64,000 nucleotides of DNA from Deltaproteobacteria bacterium (GTDB lineage Bacteria; Myxococcota_A; Polyangia; DRWM01; JAAZOP01), in the NCBI GenBank assembly GCA_016218815.1, contig JACRCX010000038.1, forward strand, positions 62,001 through 126,000, given 5' to 3'. A program made the translations under genes and the position numbers. The notes under the pieces were generated by a model. That model was not told the DNA's origin. It worked only from the letters and a program-made list of their open reading frames with translations, and searched no databases. Shown here piece by piece: positions 8,382 to 17,011 of the stretch (position 1 is the stretch's first letter; each line of letters starts with the position of its first letter).

Positions 8382-9190
8382 CCGGGAGGGGACCGTTGTT
8401 GGCGCGGTTGCTCGCGCCCTCCGGACCTGCCCGCTTCCGGCGCGTCGGGCGAGCGGGCGCAGAGGTCGTCGCGGTCCCCGGTCGCTACTGCGTGACGCAT
8501 CTGCTGCTGGGCCCCGGGTCCGTCGGCGTGGTCGATCTCGGGTCCCAGGCCGACATCCCGGTCGTCCTCGACGCGCTGCGCGGGCTGGGCCGATTGACGT
8601 CCGAGGTTTGCTGGGTCGCGCCGAGCCACCTGCACTTCGATCATGTGCTGGCGATCGACGTTCTCGCCCGGCGCCTGGGCGTTCCGATCCTGCTGGGCCG
8701 CGTCGCCCACGACGCATCGAACGGACGCCGACGCCTCCGCTTCCCTTCCCGCCTCCACCTTCTCCGCGCCGTTGCGACCTGGCCGATGCAGGGCCTGCCG
8801 TTCCCGCCGCTGGCGGATTGGCGCGGCGGTTTCGGATTCGGCTTCCCCGGCGCGCCGAACCGATTCCACGCCGACCTTCTCCCGCCGCTGGTCCACGGTG
8901 CGCCGCTTCCCCGGCTTCCCGGCTGGTTCCTCCTCGACGGCCCCGGCCACGCCGACGACGCCGTCCTCTTCCACCACCCCGGCGCCGGCTTCCTCGTCGC
9001 CGGCGACACCGTCCGCAACTTCTACGGCGGTGAGTGGAACCCGCTGTTGTGCGACCGCGCGGACTACTCCCGCACGCAGGCGCTGATCCGCTCCCTTCCC
9101 GTCGACACGATCTTCCCCGCCCACGGCCCCATCGTCGACGGCCCCGACCCCATCGCCCGCCTGCGCACCACTTCTTCCTGGATGCCGTGA
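8378..9190 (+). CDS. Metallo-beta-lactamase-fold hydrolase
   Basis: A 270-residue protein starting at GTG 8378, whose GTGA overlaps the activase stop; GGGAGAAGGGC lies upstream. The binuclear metal motif is SHLHFDH (HxHxDH). Later ligands appear as GPGHADD, VAGDTV and FPAHGP. The family includes glyoxalase II-like thioesterases, lactonases and phosphodiesterases; nothing visible fixes the substrate. Coupling to a glycyl radical enzyme operon suggests hydrolysis of a product or repair of a by-product in the same pathway, which is inference. No signal peptide is evident, so it is probably cytoplasmic. Confidence 0.85.
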   Translation: MTGRGPLLARLLAPSGPARFRRVGRAGAEVVAVPGRYCVTHLLLGPGSVGVVDLGSQADIPVVLDALRGLGRLTSEVCWVAPSHLHFDHVLAIDVLARRLGVPILLGRVAHDASNGRRRLRFPSRLHLLRAVATWPMQGLPFPPLADWRGGFGFGFPGAPNRFHADLLPPLVHGAPLPRLPGWFLLDGPGHADDAVLFHHPGAGFLVAGDTVRNFYGGEWNPLLCDRADYSRTQALIRSLPVDTIFPAHGPIVDGPDPIARLRTTSSWMP

Positions 9191-9281
9191 TCATCCCGGG
9201 AAGTTGCACCGCGCGGCGCGTCGTGCTTCACTTTCGCCCGGCATTGGTCAGTGTGTCGAGGGCTTTGGAGGGAGAGCCGTC

Positions 9282-11474
9282 GTGGTCGAGGTAGAGGACG
9301 TGGGGCGCGATGCGGCCCCGAGCGGTGGGTCCGGCGGGCGACCGTCGCGACCGGGCGACCGGCCTCGGGCGCTCGCGCTTCTCGCGATCCTGGTCCTCGT
9401 GGTCGGCGCGGCCAGCGTCGGGGGCTACTTCATTTACCGCGCCGAGATCCGCGATGCGCGGCGCACGGCGCAGGATCACCTCGACGCCGTGGCCGACCTC
9501 AAGACCGGACAGATCGCCGATTGGCTCGCCGAACGGTTCGGCGATGCCGACGTCGCGGCGCGCGACCCGTTCGCCGCGCCGCGCCTGTCGGCGCTGGTCG
9601 CGGGCGGCGGAACGCCGCAGGACGAGCGCGACGCCGCCGAGTGGCTCGCGGTGCGCCAGCAACGGTACGACTACGACGCCGTCTACCTGTGCGACCAGCA
9701 GGGGCGCGCGCGGCTCCGCCGCCCGGCCGACGCGGCGGATCCGGACCAGGTGGCATCGTCGATCATCTCCGAGGCGGTGCGCGCTGGGGCGCCCCGGATG
9801 GCCGACATCCACAGCAATGCCCGCGGCGACATCCATGTCGGGATTGCGGTCCCGGTCGAAGAGTCGTCGCCGTCCGCGGATCGCCCGCCCGCCAGGCTCC
9901 TGTTCGTGATCGACCCGAACCGCTTCCTCTTCCCGCTGGTGCAATCGTGGCCGGAGCCGAGCGAGACGGCGGAGACGCTGCTGGTGCGGCGGGAGGGCGA
10001 CGAGGTCGTGTACCTCAACGAGCTGCGCCACCGCCGAGGCGCCGCGCTGAGCATACGCCTGCCGATCTCCAGCCCGGACCTGCCCGCGGCGCGCCTGCTG
10101 CGCGAGGGCACGAAGTCGGGCGAGGGGCTCGACTATCGCGGCGTGCCGGTCATCTTCGCGGCGCGGCGCATCCCCGGGTCCGATTGGGCGATCGTGGCCA
10201 AGATCGACCAGGTGGAAGCCTACGCCGGCGCCCGCCGCCGCGGCGTCTTCGTGCTCGTCGCGCTCGCCGCCGTCCTGCTCGCCATGGCGCTCGTCGCCGC
10301 GCTCGTCTGGCGCTCCTGGCGCGCCAACGCCGACCGGGCGGCGACACGCGCGGCGACGGAACGTGCGACGCTGGCACACCGGTTCGAAACGCTGGTCGAG
10401 CAGGCGAACGACGCCCTGGTCGTGGCGGATGCGGACCGGCACATCGTCGCGGTCAACGGGCGCGCCTGCACCCTCTACGGCTACACGCGCGACGAGTTCG
10501 CCGGGCTGTCCATCACGGACCTCCGCGCGCCGGACCGGCGCGAGGACCTTCCCGGGATGCTGCACCACATTCGCGATGCGGGCGGCGCGGTCGTGGAGAC
10601 CACGCACGTTCGCAAGGACGGCACGGAGCTGGCCGTTGAGGTCAGCGCGCGGATGGTGGATCTGGACGGGGTCCCGCACTTTCAGGCGTTGGTCCGCGAC
10701 GTCTCCGAGCGCAAGCAGCACGAGCGGGAACGGCAGCGGGCCGCGGCCGAGTTGGAACGGCTGGTCCACGAGCGTACGGCGGATCTGGCCGCCTCGAACC
10801 AGGAACTGGAGGCGTTCGCCCACTCGGTCTCGCACGACCTGCGCGCGCCGCTGCGCGCGATGCACGGCTTCGCGCAGGCGCTGATCGAGGACAGCGGCGA
10901 GCGGCTCGACCCCCAGGGTCGCGACTTCGCGCGGCGCATCCAGTCCGCGGGGAGCCGCATGGCGTCGCTGATCGACGATCTGCTCGCCCTCTCCCGCGTC
11001 ACGCGCGCCGACCGCGCCATCGTGCCCGTCGATCTCACGGCGCTCACGCACGAAGTCGTCGGCGAGCTGCGGCGCGGCGATCGGGAGCGGCGCGTCGAGG
11101 TGCGGGTCGCCGGCGGGCTGGTCGCCGACGGCGATCCACGCCTGCTCCGCGTGCTGCTCGTCAACCTCCTCGGCAATGCCTGGAAGTTCACCTCGCGCCG
11201 GGCGGAAGCGACGATCGAATTCGGCGCCGAGGACCTGGACGGCGAGCGCGTGTTCGTCGTCCGCGATGACGGCGTCGGCTTCGACATGGAGTACGCCGAC
11301 CGGCTGTTCGAGCCGTTCCAGCGGTTGCACTCGTCGGCGGACTTTCCCGGAACGGGTATCGGGCTGGCGACCGCGCAGCGCGTCGTGCTGCGTCACGGCG
11401 GCAGGATCTGGGCGCAGGCCGCTGTGGACAAAGGCGCAGCGTTCCGCTTTACTTTGAATACTGCAAGGGGGTGA
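9282..11474 (+). CDS. Transmembrane PAS sensor histidine kinase
   Basis: A 730-residue inner-membrane kinase. Start chosen at GTG 9282, with GGAGGGAGAG upstream and no convincing earlier ATG context. Transmembrane helix 1 is at about 30-52 and helix 2 at about 320-342, enclosing a Cache-like periplasmic sensor. A PAS domain spans about 366-485. A coiled coil leads to the H-box HSVSHDLRAPLRA, N-box NLLGNAWKF, G1 DDGVGFD and G2 GTGIGLA. It ends 4 bases before a CheY-like regulator of the type usually paired with this kinase class, so phosphotransfer to that protein is likely. The ligand is unknown. Confidence 0.92.
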   Translation: MVEVEDVGRDAAPSGGSGGRPSRPGDRPRALALLAILVLVVGAASVGGYFIYRAEIRDARRTAQDHLDAVADLKTGQIADWLAERFGDADVAARDPFAAPRLSALVAGGGTPQDERDAAEWLAVRQQRYDYDAVYLCDQQGRARLRRPADAADPDQVASSIISEAVRAGAPRMADIHSNARGDIHVGIAVPVEESSPSADRPPARLLFVIDPNRFLFPLVQSWPEPSETAETLLVRREGDEVVYLNELRHRRGAALSIRLPISSPDLPAARLLREGTKSGEGLDYRGVPVIFAARRIPGSDWAIVAKIDQVEAYAGARRRGVFVLVALAAVLLAMALVAALVWRSWRANADRAATRAATERATLAHRFETLVEQANDALVVADADRHIVAVNGRACTLYGYTRDEFAGLSITDLRAPDRREDLPGMLHHIRDAGGAVVETTHVRKDGTELAVEVSARMVDLDGVPHFQALVRDVSERKQHERERQRAAAELERLVHERTADLAASNQELEAFAHSVSHDLRAPLRAMHGFAQALIEDSGERLDPQGRDFARRIQSAGSRMASLIDDLLALSRVTRADRAIVPVDLTALTHEVVGELRRGDRERRVEVRVAGGLVADGDPRLLRVLLVNLLGNAWKFTSRRAEATIEFGAEDLDGERVFVVRDDGVGFDMEYADRLFEPFQRLHSSADFPGTGIGLATAQRVVLRHGGRIWAQAAVDKGAAFRFTLNTARG

Positions 11475-11478
11475 CGCC

Positions 11479-11925
11479 ATGCCCAGGAACGGGGTCATTC
11501 TGCTGGTCGAGGACAATTCGGACGACGAGGTGCTCGTGCTCCGGACGCTGCACCGTTACGGTGTGGCCAACCGGGTCGAGGTCGTCCGCGACGGCGCCGA
11601 AGCGCTCGACTTCCTGTTCCGCCGCGGCTCCCACGCGGGCCGCGACGAGTCGTCCGACCCGCAGGTCGTGCTGCTCGACCTCAAGCTGCCCAAGGTCTCC
11701 GGGCACGACATCCTGCGCCAGATCCGTGCCGACGAGAACCTCCGCCCGCTCCCCGTCGTGATCCTCACCTCCTCCGACGAGGATCGGGACGTCGCGCAGA
11801 GCTACGCCAACGGCGCGAACAGCTACGTACGCAAGCCGGTCGACTTCGCCGAGTTCGCCGATGCCGTGCGGCAGCTCGGCCTCTACTGGGTGCTGCTCAA
11901 CCGCGTACCCAACGGCGTGAAGTAG
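11479..11925 (+). CDS. Single-domain response regulator (Rcp1/CheY-like)
   Basis: A 148-residue stand-alone receiver: LLVEDNSDDE acidic pocket, phospho-acceptor Asp in VLLDLKLPKVSG, TSS, and Lys in VRKPVDF. This is the Rcp1-like class found next to phytochrome-type and PAS kinases, and it lies between the kinase and a REC-GGDEF-EAL protein. The stop TAG abuts the next ATG with no gap, indicating one operon. It probably shuttles phosphate or acts by protein contact, since it has no output domain. Confidence 0.93.
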   Translation: MPRNGVILLVEDNSDDEVLVLRTLHRYGVANRVEVVRDGAEALDFLFRRGSHAGRDESSDPQVVLLDLKLPKVSGHDILRQIRADENLRPLPVVILTSSDEDRDVAQSYANGANSYVRKPVDFAEFADAVRQLGLYWVLLNRVPNGVK

Positions 11926-13644
11926 ATGACCAACGGCCAGGCGCTCCGCGTGTTGATCGTCGAGCACGAGGATGACGACGTCCAGCTCGCGTTGCGCGAG
12001 CTGCGCAAGCAGGGCTGGGAGCCCGACTTCCGCGTCGTGGCCGACGCCGAGACGCTCGCCGCGGCCCTGCGCGAGCGGCCCTGGGACGTCGTCCTGTCGG
12101 ACTACAACCTCCCCGGGTTTGACGCTCCGCACGCCCTCGAGGTCGTGCAGGCGTCCGGCATCGATACCCCGTTCCTCGTCGTCTCCGGCAGCGTCGGCGA
12201 GGACCGCGCGGTCGCGATCATGGCGGCCGGCGCCCACGACTTCGTGGTCAAGGACCACCCCGGCCGCCTCGGCCCGGCGATCGAGCGCGAGCTGCGCGAG
12301 GTGGCGGTCCGTCGCGAGAAGGCCCGCGCCGAGGAGGCCCTGCACCGGCTGGCGTTCCACAGCGCCGTGACCGGGCTCCCCAACCGGGCGTGGGTCGAAC
12401 AGCGATTCGCCGAGGTCGCTGCGGGAGAGTCGGACGCGCCCGCCCACGCGCTGCTGCTCGTGGACCTCCACCGCTTCCGCGACGTCAACTACTCGCTCGA
12501 CCAGCGCCGCGGGGACGACCTCTTGCGACAGGCCGGCGCCCGCCTGCGCGACGCCTTCGGCGACCGCGCCGACGTCTGCCACGTCTCCGGCGACAACTTC
12601 CTCGTCCTCCTGCCGATCCCGCGCGGCGCCGACGACGCGGCCGAGGCGGTGCGCGTCGCGCTGGGCGCACTGACCGCGCCCTTCGATCTGGCGGGGGTCC
12701 AGGTCGAGGTCTCGGCGACGGCGGGCGTCGCGCTCTCCCCCGAGCACGGGACCGACTTCCTCTCGCTGCTGCGCCACGCCGATGTCGCCTGCTGGACCGC
12801 ACGCAGGGCACGCGCCGCAGCGGCAACCTACGATCCCAAGCTCGACGAGTTCACCCCCCGCCGCCTCCGCCTCGTCGCCGACCTCCGCCGCGCCATCGAC
12901 CTGGGGCAGCTCGTCCTCCACTACCAGCCGCTCGTTGACCTGGTCGGCCGGCGTATCGTCGGCATCGAGGCCCTCGTACGCTGGAAGCATCCCGAGCTGG
13001 GCATGGTCCCGCCGGGCGAGTTCATCGGCCTGGCCGAGCATACCGGCGCGATCCGCCCGCTCACCGAGTGGGTGCTGCAGGCCGCCTTGCGCGACCTCGC
13101 GCGCTGGCGTGGCCGCCGCCCGCAGTTCTTCGTCGCCGTCAACGTCTCCGCGCGCAATCTGGCCGAGCCCGAGTTCGCCGACCGCGTCCTCGCCGCCCTC
13201 GCCGCGGTCGATGCCCCGGGATCGGCCCTCGAGCTGGAGATCACCGAGAGCACGATCATGGAGGATCCTGACGCCGCCGTCGCCACGCTCGCGCGCCTCG
13301 CCGCCGCCGGCGTCCGCGTGGCCATCGACGACTTCGGGACCGGCTACTCCTCGATGACCTACCTTCGCCGCCTCCCCGCACGCACCCTGAAGATCGACCG
13401 CTCGTTCGTCGGCGCCCAGCGCGACGGCTCGCCGCAGGTCGATCGCGCCATCGTCCGCACCATCGTCGACCTCGGCCACGCCCTCGACGTGCAGATCACC
13501 GCCGAGGGCATCGAGGATCAACAGACCCTGGACGTGCTGGTCGAGCTGGGCTGCGACCAGGGCCAGGGCTTCTTCATCGGCCGGCCGATGGCCCCCCCCG
13601 ACCTCGATCGCTGGCTCGCCGACTCCCCCTGGGCCCGCCCCTGA
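11926..13644 (+). CDS. REC-GGDEF-EAL protein, degenerate cyclase and predicted phosphodiesterase
   Basis: A 572-residue cytoplasmic protein. The receiver (about 8-125) carries Asp in VVLSDYNLPG. The GGDEF domain (about 145-300) has SGDNF in place of GGDEF, so diguanylate cyclase activity is probably lost, although GTP binding could remain. The EAL domain (about 315-560) has EALVRW, the NVS segment, ELEITEST, DDFGTGYSS, KIDRSF and AEGIE, so c-di-GMP phosphodiesterase residues look intact. As the last gene of the kinase/regulator operon it would be the output, lowering c-di-GMP in response to the sensor. Confidence 0.93.
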   Translation: MTNGQALRVLIVEHEDDDVQLALRELRKQGWEPDFRVVADAETLAAALRERPWDVVLSDYNLPGFDAPHALEVVQASGIDTPFLVVSGSVGEDRAVAIMAAGAHDFVVKDHPGRLGPAIERELREVAVRREKARAEEALHRLAFHSAVTGLPNRAWVEQRFAEVAAGESDAPAHALLLVDLHRFRDVNYSLDQRRGDDLLRQAGARLRDAFGDRADVCHVSGDNFLVLLPIPRGADDAAEAVRVALGALTAPFDLAGVQVEVSATAGVALSPEHGTDFLSLLRHADVACWTARRARAAAATYDPKLDEFTPRRLRLVADLRRAIDLGQLVLHYQPLVDLVGRRIVGIEALVRWKHPELGMVPPGEFIGLAEHTGAIRPLTEWVLQAALRDLARWRGRRPQFFVAVNVSARNLAEPEFADRVLAALAAVDAPGSALELEITESTIMEDPDAAVATLARLAAAGVRVAIDDFGTGYSSMTYLRRLPARTLKIDRSFVGAQRDGSPQVDRAIVRTIVDLGHALDVQITAEGIEDQQTLDVLVELGCDQGQGFFIGRPMAPPDLDRWLADSPWARP

Positions 13645-13723
13645 TCGCGCCCCCCCCCCGCGCCTCGCAACCCACATCTCGATCCGGGCGACCAACCAAG
13701 ATCTCCCACTTCCTCCTTCCCTG

Positions 13724-13756
13724 GTTTCTGCGTCTCTGCGTCTCTGCGCGAGAATT
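13724..13756. repeat. Dispersed TGCGTCTC repeat, left copy of an inverted pair
   Basis: Two and a half copies of TGCGTCTC run into TGCGCGAGAATTC. The reverse complement, including the GAATT-like end and the GGAAGG side, occurs at 15709-15740. The pair brackets the acidic lipoprotein and radical SAM genes in opposite orientation. Confidence 0.75.
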
Positions 13757-13799
13757 CCGTTCCTTGCCCCACTCCCCCCGCGGTGCTACACATTCCCGC

Positions 13800-14141
13800 A
13801 TGGCACTCATCGACACCGTTCGCAGGTTGGCGAAGCTCGGCTTCTACTTCGGGCTCGGCGCCGTCACCGCCGCGTTCGATGCGTGCGGCGACGGCTCGTC
13901 CCCCGGCCCGGACGACGGCGGCGACGTCCCCAGCGAGGCCGCGGAGGACGCGACCGGCGCCGACGCGGACTCGACCGCCGAGGCGGACGCCGAGGCCACC
14001 GCCGAGGCCGACTCGTCCGCCGAAGCCGATGCGGAAGCGTCGACGGAGGCGGATGCGGTCGAAGAGGCCGATGCCGAGCTGGATGCCCCCGAGGAAGCCC
14101 AGACCGACGGCGACGACATGTGGGACGTCGTCTTTGAGTAG
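13800..14141 (+). CDS. Small acidic low-complexity protein, possible lipoprotein
   Basis: A 113-residue protein. A short hydrophobic N-terminus ends at FDAC, which could be a lipobox. The rest is almost entirely Ala/Asp/Glu/Thr in irregular EADAEA and DADSTAEAD repeats, ending in a WDVVFE tail. No enzyme motif is visible. Similar Asp/Ala-rich stretches form linkers in the kelch protein (18932-21337) and the VWA lipoprotein (29908-31149), so this may be a surface spacer or cell-wall-facing protein. It is followed by a divergently unrelated radical SAM gene on the same strand. Function unknown. Confidence 0.6.
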   Translation: MALIDTVRRLAKLGFYFGLGAVTAAFDACGDGSSPGPDDGGDVPSEAAEDATGADADSTAEADAEATAEADSSAEADAEASTEADAVEEADAELDAPEEAQTDGDDMWDVVFE

Positions 14142-14210
14142 GGGCGCCACGCAGCCCTGCGCGAGCGAAGCGAGCGGCAGGGCGAGTGCGCCCGCCCGAG
14201 TACCGCATCC

Positions 14211-15680
14211 GTGAAGATCGCCTTCCTCTCCCTGCAAGCCAAGGAACCGCTCGCCTACGGATTGATGTCGCTCGCCGGCGCCCTGCGCGCGCACGGCCAC
14301 GAAGTGACCCTCGTCCAGCGACCCACCGCGGCCGCCGCCGCAGCCGACCCCCGCGTGCAGGCCGCCGACGTGCTCGCCATGTCGGTGACGACCGGCCTGC
14401 ACCGCGTCTACGTCCGCTGGGCGCGCAGCTTCCGGCGGTCGTTCCCCGACAAGGCGATCGTCCTGGGTGGTCCGCACCCGACCTTCTTCCCCCGCATCCT
14501 CGAGCAGGCGCCGCTCGACGGCGTCTGCCTGGGGGAGGGCGAGGAGTCGTTCCCCGAGTTCCTCGACGAATGGAAGGTCGGGTTGCGGCGCGCGCCCGAC
14601 GGCTGGTGGATCCGACGTGACGGCGGCCGCGGTCCCGTCGAGCGCGGCGCGATCCGGCCCCCGCCCGCGGACCTCGACGCGATCCCGCCTCCGGCCTTCG
14701 ACCTGTTCTACGAAGCCGGGGCGCACTACCGCGATGCGCCGAATAAGTCGTTCCTCGCAACTCGCGGCTGCCCGTTCCGCTGCTCGTACTGCTTCAATCA
14801 CCGCCTGAACGACCGCTACCGCGGCCGCGGGAAGATCCTGCGCGCGCACGACCCCGAGCGCCTCTGCGACCAGATCCTTCGCGTGCGCGACCGCTGGGGC
14901 CTGCGGCTGGCCTGGTTCCTCGACGCCAACTTCGTCGCCCAGCAGCCGTGGCTCGAGGCGTTCTCCCCGATCTATCGCCGCCGCGTCGGCCTGCCGTTCT
15001 TCGCAAAACTGCGGCCGGAGCGCGCGACGGAGAAGACGGTGCGCCTGCTGGTCGCGGCCGGCTGCACGGCGGTCGGCGTCGGCATGGAGTCCGGCTCGGA
15101 GCGCGTGCGCCGCGAGATCCTCGGCCGTCCCGGCAGCGACGCCGACATCCTCGCCGGCTGCCGCCGGCTCAAGGCCGCGGGGATTCGCATCCTCTCCTTC
15201 ACGATGGTCGGCATCCCCGGCGCGTCGTTCGACGAGGAGCTGCAGAGCGTCGCGCTCAACGCCGCCGCCGGCGTCGACCTCGCGGCGGCCACCATCCTCC
15301 AGCCGTACCCGGGCACGCCGATCGCGAAGTGGGCCGAGGACCACGGACACTTCGACGGCGACTACGATCGGCTCGGCTTTTCGTACTTCGCCGCCTCGCC
15401 GCTGCGCTTCCCCTCCGAGCGCGCCCGCGATCGGATCACCAACCTCCAGCGGCTGTTCAGCTTCGCGGTCGAGTTCCCCGAGGTCCGCACGCGGTTGCGC
15501 TCGCTCATCGATCGCAAGCCCAACCGGCTCTACCGCTTCCTCTTCGAGACGCGGCACGTGTGGGGCATCCGCCACGGCTTCTACCGCGCCTTCGAGCGCG
15601 GCCGCCCGGTCGACGCGGGCACCCCGGAACTGCTGGAGCGGGCGTGCCGGGACCTGGGGCTGGGTGTGTCCGCGGGATGA
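14211..15680 (+). CDS. B12-binding-type radical SAM protein
   Basis: A 489-residue cytoplasmic enzyme starting at GTG. The N-terminal 130 residues form a cobalamin-binding-like Rossmann domain (LGGPHPTF, LGEGEESF) but lack a clear DxHxxG motif, so base-off B12 binding is doubtful. The radical SAM cluster is CPFRCSYC (CxxxCxxC) at about residue 187-194, followed by GMESGSERVRREIL. This architecture (B12-binding/radical SAM, Elp3-like core) covers methyltransferases and ring-forming enzymes in hopanoid, lipid or natural-product routes. The substrate is unknown, and the flanking genes do not help. Confidence 0.85.
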   Translation: MKIAFLSLQAKEPLAYGLMSLAGALRAHGHEVTLVQRPTAAAAAADPRVQAADVLAMSVTTGLHRVYVRWARSFRRSFPDKAIVLGGPHPTFFPRILEQAPLDGVCLGEGEESFPEFLDEWKVGLRRAPDGWWIRRDGGRGPVERGAIRPPPADLDAIPPPAFDLFYEAGAHYRDAPNKSFLATRGCPFRCSYCFNHRLNDRYRGRGKILRAHDPERLCDQILRVRDRWGLRLAWFLDANFVAQQPWLEAFSPIYRRRVGLPFFAKLRPERATEKTVRLLVAAGCTAVGVGMESGSERVRREILGRPGSDADILAGCRRLKAAGIRILSFTMVGIPGASFDEELQSVALNAAAGVDLAAATILQPYPGTPIAKWAEDHGHFDGDYDRLGFSYFAASPLRFPSERARDRITNLQRLFSFAVEFPEVRTRLRSLIDRKPNRLYRFLFETRHVWGIRHGFYRAFERGRPVDAGTPELLERACRDLGLGVSAG

Positions 15681-15708
15681 ACCGCGCCCGGTCCGGCCGG
15701 ACAATTCT

Positions 15709-15740
15709 CGCGCAGAGACGCAGAGACGCAGAGAAGGAAG
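15709..15740. repeat. Dispersed GAGACGCA repeat, right copy of inverted pair
   Basis: CGCGCAGAGACGCAGAGACG followed by CAGAGAAGGAAGG, the reverse complement of the copy at 13724-13756. It lies in the 65-base gap between the converging radical SAM and mutY genes. Confidence 0.75.
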
Positions 15741-15745
15741 GGAAG

Positions 15746-16834
15746 CTACGGCGCCCGTCGTGTTGTGAGCAGCCGCGCCGCTCGCAGCGTCGCCGCCGAG
15801 ACGGGCAGATCCCCCAACTCACTCAACCTCACCCACCGGAACTCCCCCCTTTGCGCCCTTCGCATCCTTTGCGCGCTTGCCCCGAGCTCAGTCGAGAGGA
15901 AACCCGCCACGACCCGAACCGTGATCGCGCGGTTCATGATCTGGTGCCGCACCCGCCCCAGCTCCCGCGCCTCGCGAAGCTCGAGTCCAAGCTCGCGCCC
16001 GGCCGCGCGAAGCACGCGCTCCAGCGGCGCGTCCGAGGGGATGCCGCCAAGCGCCGGGAACTCGAACATCCCGGCCGGCCGCTCGTCCGGCCCGTTCCTT
16101 CGCAGCAGCCATCGTCCGCCTCGCTCGATCGCAATCCGCACCGCGACCTCCGGGACCGACGTCGCGCTCTTCGCTCGCCCGCCGTATGCCTCCGAGCGCC
16201 CCTCCCTTCGTCCGCCGCAGTCCCGTGCCGCCGGACATGCGTCGCACCGCGGCCTTCGCGGCAGGCAGATCGTCGCCCCCAGCTCCATCAGCGCCTCGTT
16301 CCACTCTCCCGCCGTCCCGTCCCGCGGCACCAGCTTGTCCGCCGCTTCCCGCAACCTCCGCGCCGCCGTCCCCGTCCTTGGATCGCCCTTCAATCGGAAG
16401 ATGCGCGCCAGCACCCTCGCGACGTTGCCGTCCACGAGAGCCTCGGGTCGCCCGAACGCGATGCTCGCAACCGCCGCCGCCGTGTACGCGCCGATCCCCG
16501 GCAGCTCCCGCAGCGCGGGCGCGTCGCCCGGCACGACGCCCCCGTGGTGGTCGCGAATCGCACGGGCCGCCGCGTGGAGGTTCCGTGCCCGCCGGTAGTA
16601 GCCCAGCCCGGACCACAGCGCGAGCACCTCGTCCTCGCCCGCCTCCGCCAGCGCCTCCACCGTCGGGAAGCGCCTCCGGAACGCCTCGTACCGCCCCTCC
16701 ACCGCCGCCACCCGCGTCTGCTGGAGCATGAACTCCGAGACCAGGATTGCGTACGGATCCCTCGTCCGCCGCCACGGCAGATCCCGCCGGTTCCGCCGAA
16801 ACCACCTTCGCAGCCTCACCGCCAGCTCGTCCAT
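15746..16834 (-). CDS. mutY: A/G-specific adenine glycosylase MutY
   Basis: A 362-residue DNA repair glycosylase that removes adenine mispaired with 8-oxoguanine. The N-terminus has the LPWRRTRDPYAILVSEFMLQ signature. The helix-hairpin-helix is ELPGIGAYTAAAV, and the catalytic Asp is in DGNVARVLAR. A [4Fe-4S] cysteine set (C-x6-C-x2-C-x5-C, in the LPRRPRCDACPAARDC stretch) follows. The C-terminal NUDIX-like domain recognises 8-oxoG. Start set at Met 16834 because the family begins there; the upstream in-frame extension is repeat sequence. Near residue 315 the coding sequence contains a CTTTGCGCC-type dispersed repeat (about 15846-15880). Confidence 0.95.
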   Translation of the reverse strand: MDELAVRLRRWFRRNRRDLPWRRTRDPYAILVSEFMLQQTRVAAVEGRYEAFRRRFPTVEALAEAGEDEVLALWSGLGYYRRARNLHAAARAIRDHHGGVVPGDAPALRELPGIGAYTAAAVASIAFGRPEALVDGNVARVLARIFRLKGDPRTGTAARRLREAADKLVPRDGTAGEWNEALMELGATICLPRRPRCDACPAARDCGGRREGRSEAYGGRAKSATSVPEVAVRIAIERGGRWLLRRNGPDERPAGMFEFPALGGIPSDAPLERVLRAAGRELGLELREARELGRVRHQIMNRAITVRVVAGFLSTELGASAQRMRRAQRGEFRWVRLSELGDLPVSAATLRAARLLTTRRAP

Positions 16835-16859
16835 CGTCCTACCGACTCCGGTCCGGACA

Positions 16860-17008
16860 TTCGCGCAAAGGACGCCAAGACGGAAACGACGCAAAGAACG
16901 CAAAGGGAAGCAAGAACAGATCCCGGGTTGCAGGGCAGGAGTCCCGACCTTGTCCGCCTCCTCTTTGCGTCCCTTTGCGTTCCTTTGCGCTCTTTGCGCG
17001 AAATCCGG
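16860..17008. repeat. Inverted pair of GCAAAG-type dispersed repeats
   Basis: Left arm about 16862-16912 has GCGCAAAGGACGCCAAGACG and AACGCAAAGGGAAGC. Right arm about 16960-17008 has the complementary CTTTGCGTCC, CTTTGCGTTC and CTTTGCGC units. The arms are separated by about 48 bases and fill the gap between mutY and the C25 peptidase gene. A large stem-loop could form. No gene is visible in this gap. Confidence 0.7.
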
Positions 17009-17011
17009 TTC

